Assembly: GCA_009773075.1 (NCBI GenBank)
Contig: WOUX01000094.1
Span: 1 to 5,205, forward strand
Direction: 5' to 3'
Source: a bacterium
Lineage (GTDB): Bacteria > Desulfobacterota > UBA8473
DNA: 5,205 bases
Position 1 is the stretch's first letter. The number at the start of each line of letters is the position of its first letter. The position numbers were made by a program, and so were the translations under genes. Of this stretch, positions 1 through 4,961 are shown in pieces. The notes under the pieces are model-generated. The model made no database searches. It worked only from the letters and a program-made list of their open reading frames with translations, and was not told the DNA's origin.

Positions 1-1
1 T

Positions 2-895
2 TCTCTGCGGAGAGTTCTGCTATCATCTATTTTAGGTGCGGCCATTGTATCTGTCAAAATCGATGGAGTGCTGCATGAGTTTTCAACTATCCCTGGTGTT
101 AGAGAGGATGTAACTGATATTATCCTCAATTTAAAAGAAGTTCTTGTTAAGCTCCATTCAAACGGCCCGGAAACAATCTGGATTGATACTACTAAAGAGG
201 GTGAGGTCAAGGCTTCTGATATTATTACAAACAGCAATGTGGATATTGTGAATTCTGATTTGCATATTGCTACATTATTAAAAGGTGCCAAACTCAGAAT
301 GGAAATGGTTGTTAAGAAAGGCAGGGGATACGTTCCTGCAGAAAAGAACAAGGAAGAAAGTCAACCAGTTGGTACCATTCCCATAGATGCGATCTTTTCT
401 CCTATTAGAAAGGTTAACTATTCAGTGAGTCATGCAAGGGTGGGGCAAAGGGCTGATTATGATAAACTTACAATGGAGGTCTGGACCGATGGCAGTGTAT
501 CGCCAGAGGATGCAATTGCATATGCTGCGAAGATATTGAAAGAACAACTGAACCTCTTTATAAACTTTGACGAAGCTGAAGAACCTAAAGAGAAAGAGGA
601 AGCGACAGACGATAAAGATAAAGTGAAGTTCAACGAGAACTTATACAGAGGTGTTGATGAATTGGAACTTTCGGTGCGTTCAGCCAACTGTCTGAAAAAT
701 GCTGATATAAGATATATTGGTGAATTGGTTCAAAAAACCGAGGCTGAAATGCTAAAGACCAGAAACTTTGGGAGAAAATCCTTAAATGAGATAAAAGATA
801 TTTTAGGAGAAATGGGATTGTTTTTAGGGATGAAATTGCCGGATTTTCAGCCACCAGATGAAAAGATTGAGAATGAAAAGGAATCGATAGAATGA
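2..895 (+). CDS. rpoA: DNA-directed RNA polymerase subunit alpha, 5' end missing
   Basis: This is the alpha subunit, whose dimer seeds assembly of RNA polymerase and whose C-terminal domain contacts UP elements and activators. The frame is open from base 2 (SLRRVLLSSILGAA), which aligns with E. coli residue 42 onward, so about 41 N-terminal residues and the start codon lie outside the window; 297 residues are visible. The N-terminal assembly domain shows LRRVLLSS, IDGVLHEFSTIPGV and GRGYVPAEKN. An acidic, lysine-rich linker follows (about visible residues 187-212). The C-terminal domain then has VDELELSVRSANCLKN, containing the arginine equivalent to E. coli R265, and NFGRKSLNEIK, the second DNA-contact element. 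The GTG at 68 is an internal valine codon, not a start. The TGA stop overlaps the rplQ ATG, which suggests translational coupling. Identity is certain. Confidence 0.98.
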   Translation, partial: SLRRVLLSSILGAAIVSVKIDGVLHEFSTIPGVREDVTDIILNLKEVLVKLHSNGPETIWIDTTKEGEVKASDIITNSNVDIVNSDLHIATLLKGAKLRMEMVVKKGRGYVPAEKNKEESQPVGTIPIDAIFSPIRKVNYSVSHARVGQRADYDKLTMEVWTDGSVSPEDAIAYAAKILKEQLNLFINFDEAEEPKEKEEATDDKDKVKFNENLYRGVDELELSVRSANCLKNADIRYIGELVQKTEAEMLKTRNFGRKSLNEIKDILGEMGLFLGMKLPDFQPPDEKIENEKESIE

Positions 896-1323
896 GACAT
901 CAAAAAGCTGGAAGAAAATTGGGGCGTACCTCTAGTCATCGTAAAGCTATGTTTAGAAATATGCTTACTTCCCTGTTTGAACATGAGAAGATAGAAACGA
1001 CCGATGCCAAAGCAAAAGAATTAAGAAAGATTGCTGAAAAAATAGTCACTCTAGGGAAAAAAGGGGATTTACATTCAAGAAGGCAGGTTTTAAGAGTTAT
1101 TAGTGATAAGAAGATAGCAAAGAATTTGTTTGATCAGATTGCCCCTCGATATCAGAGTAGAAATGGCGGATATACGAGAATTTTTAAAGTAGGTAGAAGG
1201 CATGGAGATAATGCTCCCCTTTCCCTCATAGAATTAATTCCTGAAGAAAATGTTCAAAAGCCCAAGAAGAGAGCTTCTGGACAACAAAAAAAGAAAGAGA
1301 CTGTTAGTACAGCCCCCAAATAA
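892..1323 (+). CDS. rplQ: 50S ribosomal protein L17
   Basis: L17 is a protein of the large ribosomal subunit. The 143-residue product begins with the family signature MRHQKAGRKLGRTSSHRKAM and continues with FRNMLTSLFEHEKIETTDAKAKELRK, then YQSRNGGYTRIFKVGRRHGDNAPLS near residues 89-111, all typical of bacterial L17. The last 25 or so residues form a lysine-rich, low-complexity tail (PKKRASGQQKKKE) that makes it somewhat longer than the 127-residue E. coli protein. The ATG overlaps the rpoA stop as ATGA, and AAGGA (878-882) sits 9 nt upstream as its Shine-Dalgarno. It is the usual last gene of the rpsM-rpsK-rpsD-rpoA-rplQ operon. No clear intrinsic terminator follows it. Confidence 0.98.
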   Translation: MRHQKAGRKLGRTSSHRKAMFRNMLTSLFEHEKIETTDAKAKELRKIAEKIVTLGKKGDLHSRRQVLRVISDKKIAKNLFDQIAPRYQSRNGGYTRIFKVGRRHGDNAPLSLIELIPEENVQKPKKRASGQQKKKETVSTAPK

Positions 1324-1374
1324 ACGTGAAATATATGTAGTCAAAATAGAGAAAGAGACTTCTTGCTTGTTTTC

Positions 1375-1500
1375 CTACCTGTTTGTAATCGTCCCTCCTG
1401 TAAAAGACACAAGAGCTGCCAGCCCAGGACGTGGACCAGCTACCCTATTAATTGATTTTTCTATACCCCAAGTATCTTTCTGCAAATCACAGTAGGCCTT
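1375..1500 (-). pseudogene. Possible C-terminal remnant of an unrecognised protein
   Basis: Read on the minus strand from 1500 down to a TAG at 1377-1375, there are 41 open codons. The second half reads VAGPRPGLAALVSFTGG followed by TITNR and stop, which has a more protein-like composition than random AT-rich spacer. The codons there show a purine-biased first position, and the stretch is G+C-richer than its flanks. No ATG occurs in the frame, and a TAA stop lies immediately upstream (1503-1501), so only a weak TTG at 1485-1483 could start it. Coding sense does not continue upstream in any frame I could follow. I read it as a truncated gene end or a decayed insertion. I do not recognise the family. 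It could also be chance, since the + strand is open here too. Confidence 0.3.
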
Positions 1501-1516
1501 TTATCTTATTGCATAT

Positions 1517-1529
1517 CCTTACGTTAAGG
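1517..1529. repeat. Small hairpin CCTTA-CGT-TAAGG
   Basis: A perfect 5-bp inverted repeat with a 3-nt loop lies in the gap. It is followed on the + strand by a mildly T-rich stretch (ttggtttgtttg) but not by a true T-tract, and on the minus strand by A-rich sequence. It is too weak to call a terminator with confidence, though it is the closest thing to one after rplQ. Confidence 0.3.
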
Positions 1530-1546
1530 GCAAATTGGTTTGTTTG

Positions 1547-1615
1547 TCAAGGTGTGTTCCTCAAAAAGTGTTGACAATTCAGAAACAGTGCACTATTAAC
1601 AATTTTAGACCTTGA
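1547..1615. repeat. 7-bp inverted repeat bracketing the promoter
   Basis: TCAAGGT (1547-1553) and its exact reverse complement ACCTTGA (1609-1615) lie 55 bp apart. One arm is upstream of the -35 box and the other just downstream of the predicted transcription start. Such an arrangement could be a pair of half-sites for a regulator or a stem with a long loop. A 7-bp match in a region this size can also arise by chance. Confidence 0.35.
1571..1599 (+). promoter_or_regulatory. Sigma-70-type promoter for the rsfS operon
   Basis: A perfect -35 box TTGACA (1571-1576) is followed by a 17-bp spacer and a -10 box TATTAA (1594-1599, four of six consensus bases). Transcription would start near 1606, giving a leader of about 100 nt before the rsfS ATG. 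It is the best promoter seen in the window and sits where the rsfS-comF-polyprenyl synthase-PAS-aspS run would need one. Confidence 0.65.
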
Positions 1616-1640
1616 TTTTTGATGCATGTTGCTCTATGGT
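1612..1640 (+). promoter_or_regulatory. Weaker second promoter candidate
   Basis: TTGATT (1612-1617), a 17-bp spacer and TATGGT (1635-1640) match the consensus at four of six positions in each box. It would start transcripts near 1647, inside the stem-loop of the leader. It may act in tandem with the stronger promoter upstream or may be chance in AT-rich DNA. Confidence 0.25.
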
Positions 1641-1641
1641 A

Positions 1642-1676
1642 TTTAATCATATATGGTGATTAAAGGAGGATGAAAT
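1642..1676 (+). promoter_or_regulatory. rsfS leader stem-loop with stray Shine-Dalgarno
   Basis: TTTAATCA (1642-1649) and TGATTAAA (1657-1664) form a perfect 8-bp, AU-rich stem with a 7-nt loop. AGGAGG (1664-1669), a full-strength Shine-Dalgarno, follows at once and abuts ATG AAA TAA (1670-1678), a two-codon frame. It lies about 37 nt upstream of the rsfS start, too far to serve that start directly. It may be a ribosome standby site, a minimal upstream frame or the relic of a lost start. Confidence 0.35.
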
Positions 1677-1706
1677 AAAGGGTTTATATAATTCTAGGGA
1701 GGGTAA

Positions 1707-2057
1707 ATGGTTTTAGACTCGAAGGAGAAATCCCTTCTTTGTGCCAATGCCGCTTTAGACAAGAAGGCTTTAAATTTAGTAGTATTAGAAATAAAAGAGC
1801 TGTCTTCAATAGCCGATTACTTTATAATATGTAGCGGAAGATCAGATCGTCAGGTTCGAGGAATTGCCTATTCGATAGAAGAGAGTTTGAAAAAAAAAGG
1901 AATATACCCCTTGGGTATTGAGGGATTTTCTGCGGCGAAATGGGTACTATTAGATTACGATGATGTTATCGTACATGTATTTTATGATCCTATTAGAGAG
2001 TTCTATGATTTAGAAGGTCTCTGGGTTGATGTTCCAAGAGTCGAGGTTAACGGCTAA
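1707..2057 (+). CDS. rsfS: Ribosomal silencing factor RsfS (Iojap/YbeB family)
   Basis: RsfS binds ribosomal protein L14 on the 50S subunit and blocks joining with 30S, which lowers translation when nutrients run short. The 116-residue protein is of normal family length and consists almost entirely of the RsfS domain. Family signatures are ADYFIICSGRSDRQVR (about residues 36-51), the EGFSAAKWVLLDY segment (about 72-84), and VIVHVFYDPIREFYDLEGLW (about 87-106). The ATG is preceded directly by an in-frame TAA, so no longer start is possible, and GGGAGGG (1697-1703) provides the Shine-Dalgarno. In many bacteria rsfS sits beside nadD or rlmH; here it heads a different run and is followed after 10 bp by comF. 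It likely uses the TTGACA promoter at 1571. Confidence 0.96.
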   Translation: MVLDSKEKSLLCANAALDKKALNLVVLEIKELSSIADYFIICSGRSDRQVRGIAYSIEESLKKKGIYPLGIEGFSAAKWVLLDYDDVIVHVFYDPIREFYDLEGLWVDVPRVEVNG

Positions 2058-2067
2058 GTAATAAGTT

Positions 2068-2790
2068 ATGGTACAGTTCTTTAATGCCTTCTTGGATTTC
2101 TTCTTTCCTCCAAGATGCCTTATCTGTGAAAAAGACATTATCAATGCACAACCCCAGGGGATTTGTGAACCATGTCTTTCGAGCATAAGGTACATTTCAT
2201 CTCCGATTTGTCTTAAATGTGGTATCCCTTTTAACTCTGTTATGGGAAGAGATCATCTTTGTGGGACTTGTTTAACCTCTAGGGTATACTTCACTAAAGC
2301 CAGGGCAGTTGGATTCTATGAAGGGGTACTGCAAGAGGCTATCCATCGGCTTAAGTACAACAGAAAGACTCTACTGGCTAAACCTTTAGGTGCTCTTATG
2401 ATGGGTTCTCATCTTGGTTCTATTGATTTCAAATCCTATGACTTTTTAATCCCTGTTCCTCTTCATTTTAAAAGATTAAGAGAAAGGGGGTTTAACCAGG
2501 CTCTTTTCTTAGCTAGATACATAGGAAAAAGATACGGGATTCCCATTGACTACATGAGTCTTAAAAGGATTAAATGGGAGTCACCCCAGATTAATCTCAG
2601 CAAAGAAGAAAGAGAAAGGAATGTTAAAGGGGTCTTTTCCCTTTCCAATGAGAGTAGATTTAGGGACAAGAGTGTTTTATTAGTTGATGATGTTTATACC
2701 AGTGGCGCAACCGTTAATGAATGTGCAAGAGTGTTAAGAAAGGCGGAGACAGTTAGGGTGGATGTGTTAACCTTATGTAGAGCGGTATAA
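2068..2790 (+). CDS. comF: ComF family phosphoribosyltransferase-like protein
   Basis: This 240-residue protein has the ComF layout. An N-terminal double zinc ribbon has four CxxC pairs at C17/C20, C33/C36, C48/C51 and C65/C68, introduced by the family-typical FFPPRCLIC. It is followed by a type I phosphoribosyltransferase fold with IPVPLHFKRLRERGFNQA (about 128-145) and the PRPP-binding loop VLLVDDVYTSGAT (203-215). In naturally competent bacteria ComF helps take up or process transforming DNA; in many others its substrate is unknown, and competence cannot be inferred from this gene alone. The ATG lies 10 bp after rsfS, with an in-frame TAA just upstream and no good Shine-Dalgarno (a GAGG at 2043-2046 is too far away), so translation probably relies on coupling to rsfS. 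All catalytic-loop and zinc-ligand residues are intact. Confidence 0.93.
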   Translation: MVQFFNAFLDFFFPPRCLICEKDIINAQPQGICEPCLSSIRYISSPICLKCGIPFNSVMGRDHLCGTCLTSRVYFTKARAVGFYEGVLQEAIHRLKYNRKTLLAKPLGALMMGSHLGSIDFKSYDFLIPVPLHFKRLRERGFNQALFLARYIGKRYGIPIDYMSLKRIKWESPQINLSKEERERNVKGVFSLSNESRFRDKSVLLVDDVYTSGATVNECARVLRKAETVRVDVLTLCRAV

Positions 2791-2812
2791 TTTGAGCTAG
2801 TGCGGAGTTTAG

Positions 2813-3787
2813 ATGGAACTTGAAGAGGTTTTTGATTTAGTCAGGGATGACCTTCAAAAGGTTGAAGCCGAGCTTTCAAAAAATGTGTTATCCTATGTTT
2901 CATTGATACCGGACGTGGGGAAGTACATCCTGCTAAGTGGTGGAAAGCGTTTCAGACCTTTGGCATTGATCCTTTCTGCAAAATTCTGTGGCTACACAGG
3001 CAGCTACCATATCCCCCTTGCCAGCATATTTGAGTTCATCCATACAGCTTCACTCCTTCATGACGATGTTGTGGACAATGCTGAAGTAAGAAGGGGCAAT
3101 TCTTCAGTTAACTCTGTGTGGGGAAATGAAGCCAGTGTTTTAATTGGAGACTATCTTTTCTCTAAATCTTTTTCTTTATTAACGAGTATCGGTGATTTAA
3201 AGATATTAAGGGTATTGTCTGATGCTACGACCCGTTTGGCTGAAGGGGAAATCATGGAGTTGGTAAAAAATGGAGACCCCCGTACTACTGAAGATGAATA
3301 TATCTCTATCGTAACTGAGAAGACAGCGGTTTTGATCTCAGCAGCCTGTCAGGTTGGGGCTATCCTGGGCAATGCCCCTGATAAGAAAGAAAAGGCATTA
3401 AAAGGGTTCGGTCTAAATCTCGGCATTGCTTTTCAGTTGATAGATGACATCCTTGACTATATCTCCACTGAGGAAGAATTTGGTAAGACTATTGGGAAGG
3501 ATTTATATGAAGGGAAAATCACCCTGCCATTAATATATACCTTAAATGTCTGCAACCACTTGGATAGAGAAAAGATTGTAAATATTATTGAATCTAATAA
3601 TCATGGGGACAGGGGTTTATCAACAATAATTGGTCTGATTAAGCGATATAAGGGAGTGGACCATGCCTTTAAACGGGCAGGGGACTACGTTGGAATAGCA
3701 AAGGGATTTCTACGAGATTTTGATGCCTCCATAGAGAAACAAGCCCTTTTAGCAACGGCTGATTATGTTATCGGAAGGAAGTGTTGA
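2813..3787 (+). CDS. ispB: Long-chain trans-polyprenyl diphosphate synthase (IspB-like)
   Basis: This enzyme condenses isopentenyl diphosphate units onto an allylic primer to make the prenyl tail of menaquinone or ubiquinone; the exact chain length is not known. The 324 residues are the normal family length. GGKRFRP (43-49) binds isopentenyl diphosphate. The first aspartate-rich motif is DDVVD (84-88), followed by R93-R94. Lysine and threonine of EKTA (169-172) are present, and the second motif is DDILD (211-215), preceded by GIAFQLI. The residues four and five before the first motif are small (S80, A79), and no bulky aromatic blocks the pocket, which favours a long product (C30-C50) over farnesyl or geranylgeranyl diphosphate. 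GGAG (2804-2807) lies 5 nt before the ATG, and an in-frame TAG abuts it. The gap to comF is 22 bp. The gene symbol indicates family, not proven chain length. Confidence 0.93.
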   Translation: MELEEVFDLVRDDLQKVEAELSKNVLSYVSLIPDVGKYILLSGGKRFRPLALILSAKFCGYTGSYHIPLASIFEFIHTASLLHDDVVDNAEVRRGNSSVNSVWGNEASVLIGDYLFSKSFSLLTSIGDLKILRVLSDATTRLAEGEIMELVKNGDPRTTEDEYISIVTEKTAVLISAACQVGAILGNAPDKKEKALKGFGLNLGIAFQLIDDILDYISTEEEFGKTIGKDLYEGKITLPLIYTLNVCNHLDREKIVNIIESNNHGDRGLSTIIGLIKRYKGVDHAFKRAGDYVGIAKGFLRDFDASIEKQALLATADYVIGRKC

Positions 3788-3794
3788 GTTAAAT

Positions 3795-3815
3795 TCAGGA
3801 GTCAGGAGTCAGAAT
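3795..3815 (+). repeat. Three tandem 7-mers, TCAGGAG x2 plus TCAGAAT
   Basis: Two exact heptamers (3795-3801, 3802-3808) and a third with two changes (3809-3815) lie just after the polyprenyl synthase stop. Each exact copy contains AGGAG, so the repeat doubles as a pair of Shine-Dalgarno-like sites. Similar short CAGGAGT-type runs occur between genes in various bacterial genomes (general recollection, not checked). The copy number is too low to class it as a satellite. Confidence 0.7.
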
Positions 3816-3861
3816 GAAAAGGGAGGGGAAACGGGTAGGAGATTTGCTGTGTCTGAGATAA
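3814..3861 (+). CDS. Possible 15-codon leader ORF before the PAS gene
   Basis: ATG at 3814 opens a frame reading MKREGKRVGDLLCLR and then TAA (3859-3861). AGGAG from the second repeat unit (3804-3808) lies 5 nt upstream, a sound ribosome site. The frame differs from the PAS gene and runs 13 bases past its likely GTG start at 3849, so ribosomes finishing here would be next to that start, an arrangement suited to coupling or attenuation. The peptide is basic and resembles nothing I know. It may be a by-product of the Shine-Dalgarno-like repeat. Confidence 0.25.
   Translation: MKREGKRVGDLLCLR
3837..3841 (+). promoter_or_regulatory. Ribosome site deciding the PAS gene start
   Basis: AGGAG lies 7 nt before the in-frame GTG at 3849. 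The earlier ATG at 3765, inside the polyprenyl synthase gene, has no Shine-Dalgarno, and the residues it would add (about 28, polar and repeat-derived) do not look like protein domain. This favours GTG 3849. Confidence 0.6.
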
Positions 3862-4961
3862 AACCCGATTTCAACGAATTAATACATAGAGTCAGGGATA
3901 GCATCAGATTAAGAAGAATTACACTAATATTCTTCTTAATTTTGGTTAATGTCCTGAAGTTTGGGGTAAAAGCCCCTTTTTCAAATGCAGTATCCTTTTT
4001 GCTGGTTGTCTGGTTCTTGACGAGTTTTATCTTTGCATACTTGATAAAAAGGCAGTGGGCAGTATCTAAAGTTGAATCCATCCATCTCGGATACTTTATT
4101 TTAGAAGTCTTGATCTTAACCTTTATTGTCCATTACATTGGTGCCGTTGAGTGGATAGGGGCTGTCTTTTATATATTTACCATCGTCTATGCCAATATTC
4201 ATATGTCCAAGGGTAAGGGGCTGATAGTTGGGTTAACAGTCATTATCTGCTATATTTCCCTGGTGCTTTTAGAGTACTATGGAGTTATCCCGCATAAGAC
4301 GATTTTCCATCTGGCCTCGGGTCACTATCAGGATACCACTTATGTAATAACAACCTTAGCAGCATTAGTTGGTTTTCTAATTCTTATAGCCTATACCTGC
4401 AATATCTTTACGGAGATGCTTAAACAGGAGAGTCAAAAACTGGGAGAAAAAGTGGGAGAAAGGACTCGGGAATTGACGGAGTCAGAGGAGAAGTACAAGA
4501 ATTTAGTGGAGAAATCCCTTGATGGGATATACATTTTGCAGGACAATGTATTTAAGTTTGTCAATAAAAGATTCGAGGAGATAACAGGATATACAGCAGA
4601 AGAGTTGGAAAACACACCGTTTAGTAAATTGGTTGCTCCGGAGAGTCTCGAATTGGTTTCGGGAAGAGCCTTAAAGAGGCAGAGAGGGGAGGATGTATCA
4701 GAACAACACTATGAGTTTATGGGATTACATAAGGATGGGGGTAAGATACCTATCGAGATATATCTTGCCACCATCAATTATAGAGGAAGGCTTGCTGTTC
4801 AAGGGTATATTAGAGATATCAGAGAGGAGAAGAGATTGGAAGATGAGATTAAGGCGAGGCTGGAAGAGTTAGAAAGGTGGCATAAACTGACGGTTGACAG
4901 GGAGCTGAAGATGGTAGAACTTAAGAAGAGAATAAGGGAATTGGAAGACGGGAGGTCGTAA
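3849..4961 (+). CDS. Six-helix membrane PAS-domain sensor lacking a kinase core
   Basis: From the GTG start the product has 370 residues. After a short cytoplasmic lead come six hydrophobic segments, near residues 24-40, 47-68, 76-99, 101-119, 123-146 and 163-185, then a charged coiled linker (about 190-213). One PAS domain follows (about 214-325), with YKNLVEKSLDGIYILQDN, the ITGYTAEELENTPFSKLV segment and the end strand YRGRLAVQGYIRDIREEKRL. The C-terminus is a charged helix containing RWHKLTVDRELKMVELKK (343-360). This helix type usually links PAS domains to downstream parts in sensor kinases. Here the protein stops after it, with no HATPase, HisKA, GGDEF or EAL domain. The role is therefore inferred only as membrane signal sensing, probably through a partner. 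ATG 3765 is an alternative start, overlapping the previous gene. The stop abuts the aspS start. Confidence 0.85.
   Translation: MSEIKPDFNELIHRVRDSIRLRRITLIFFLILVNVLKFGVKAPFSNAVSFLLVVWFLTSFIFAYLIKRQWAVSKVESIHLGYFILEVLILTFIVHYIGAVEWIGAVFYIFTIVYANIHMSKGKGLIVGLTVIICYISLVLLEYYGVIPHKTIFHLASGHYQDTTYVITTLAALVGFLILIAYTCNIFTEMLKQESQKLGEKVGERTRELTESEEKYKNLVEKSLDGIYILQDNVFKFVNKRFEEITGYTAEELENTPFSKLVAPESLELVSGRALKRQRGEDVSEQHYEFMGLHKDGGKIPIEIYLATINYRGRLAVQGYIRDIREEKRLEDEIKARLEELERWHKLTVDRELKMVELKKRIRELEDGRS
4951..4955 (+). promoter_or_regulatory. Ribosome site pointing to a TTG start for aspS
   Basis: GGAGG lies inside the last codons of the PAS gene, 6 nt before TTG 4962 but 18 nt before ATG 4974. The spacing fits the TTG and is too long for the ATG. 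Confidence 0.55.

Larger units (their letters stand above)
1324..1706. other. 383-bp gap between rplQ and rsfS
   Basis: This gap separates the ribosomal operon from the rsfS operon. It divides into three parts. First, 1324-1374 is AT-rich and featureless, with no GC-rich hairpin plus T-tract for ending rplQ transcription. Second, about 1375-1500 is locally more G+C-rich and is open on the minus strand (see the remnant entry). Third, about 1501-1706 carries a small hairpin, a good promoter, a weaker second promoter, an inverted repeat and the rsfS leader. The + strand is also open from the end of rplQ to 1495 in the frame starting at 1250, but with no plausible start signal. No tRNA cloverleaf or recognised riboswitch was seen. 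Confidence 0.8.

Noticed and set aside
457..854. Minus-strand frames of 74-76 codons inside rpoA
   Set aside because: They are antisense shadows of a confidently coding gene, with serine/leucine/phenylalanine-rich composition and no start signals.
1396..1431. Possible structured RNA or terminator from TCCTG/CAGGA and CGTCC/GGACG pairings
   Set aside because: The stems are only 5 bp, overlap each other, have long loops and lack a following T-tract. No known RNA family pattern was recognised.
1250..1495. 81-codon + strand frame overlapping the end of rplQ
   Set aside because: Its ATG is inside rplQ with no ribosome site, and the part beyond rplQ (including SPGRGPATLLIDF, which faintly recalls DJ-1/PfpI ends) is the opposite strand of the more protein-like minus reading. 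A stop-free run of this length is not unusual.
1522..1550. Minus-strand promoter using TTGACA at 1550-1545
   Set aside because: With 16-18 bp spacing the -10 candidates (such as TTAACG or TAACGT) match the consensus poorly, so I did not annotate it as a promoter.
3765..3848. Upstream extension of the PAS protein from ATG 3765
   Set aside because: There is no Shine-Dalgarno, it overlaps the polyprenyl synthase gene by 23 bases and its residues are encoded partly by the heptamer repeat. GTG 3849 has AGGAG at 7 nt. The extension remains possible but is less likely.
3809..4081. 90-codon minus-strand frame opposite the membrane segments
   Set aside because: It is the antisense of a hydrophobic coding region and carries no signals or family features of its own.
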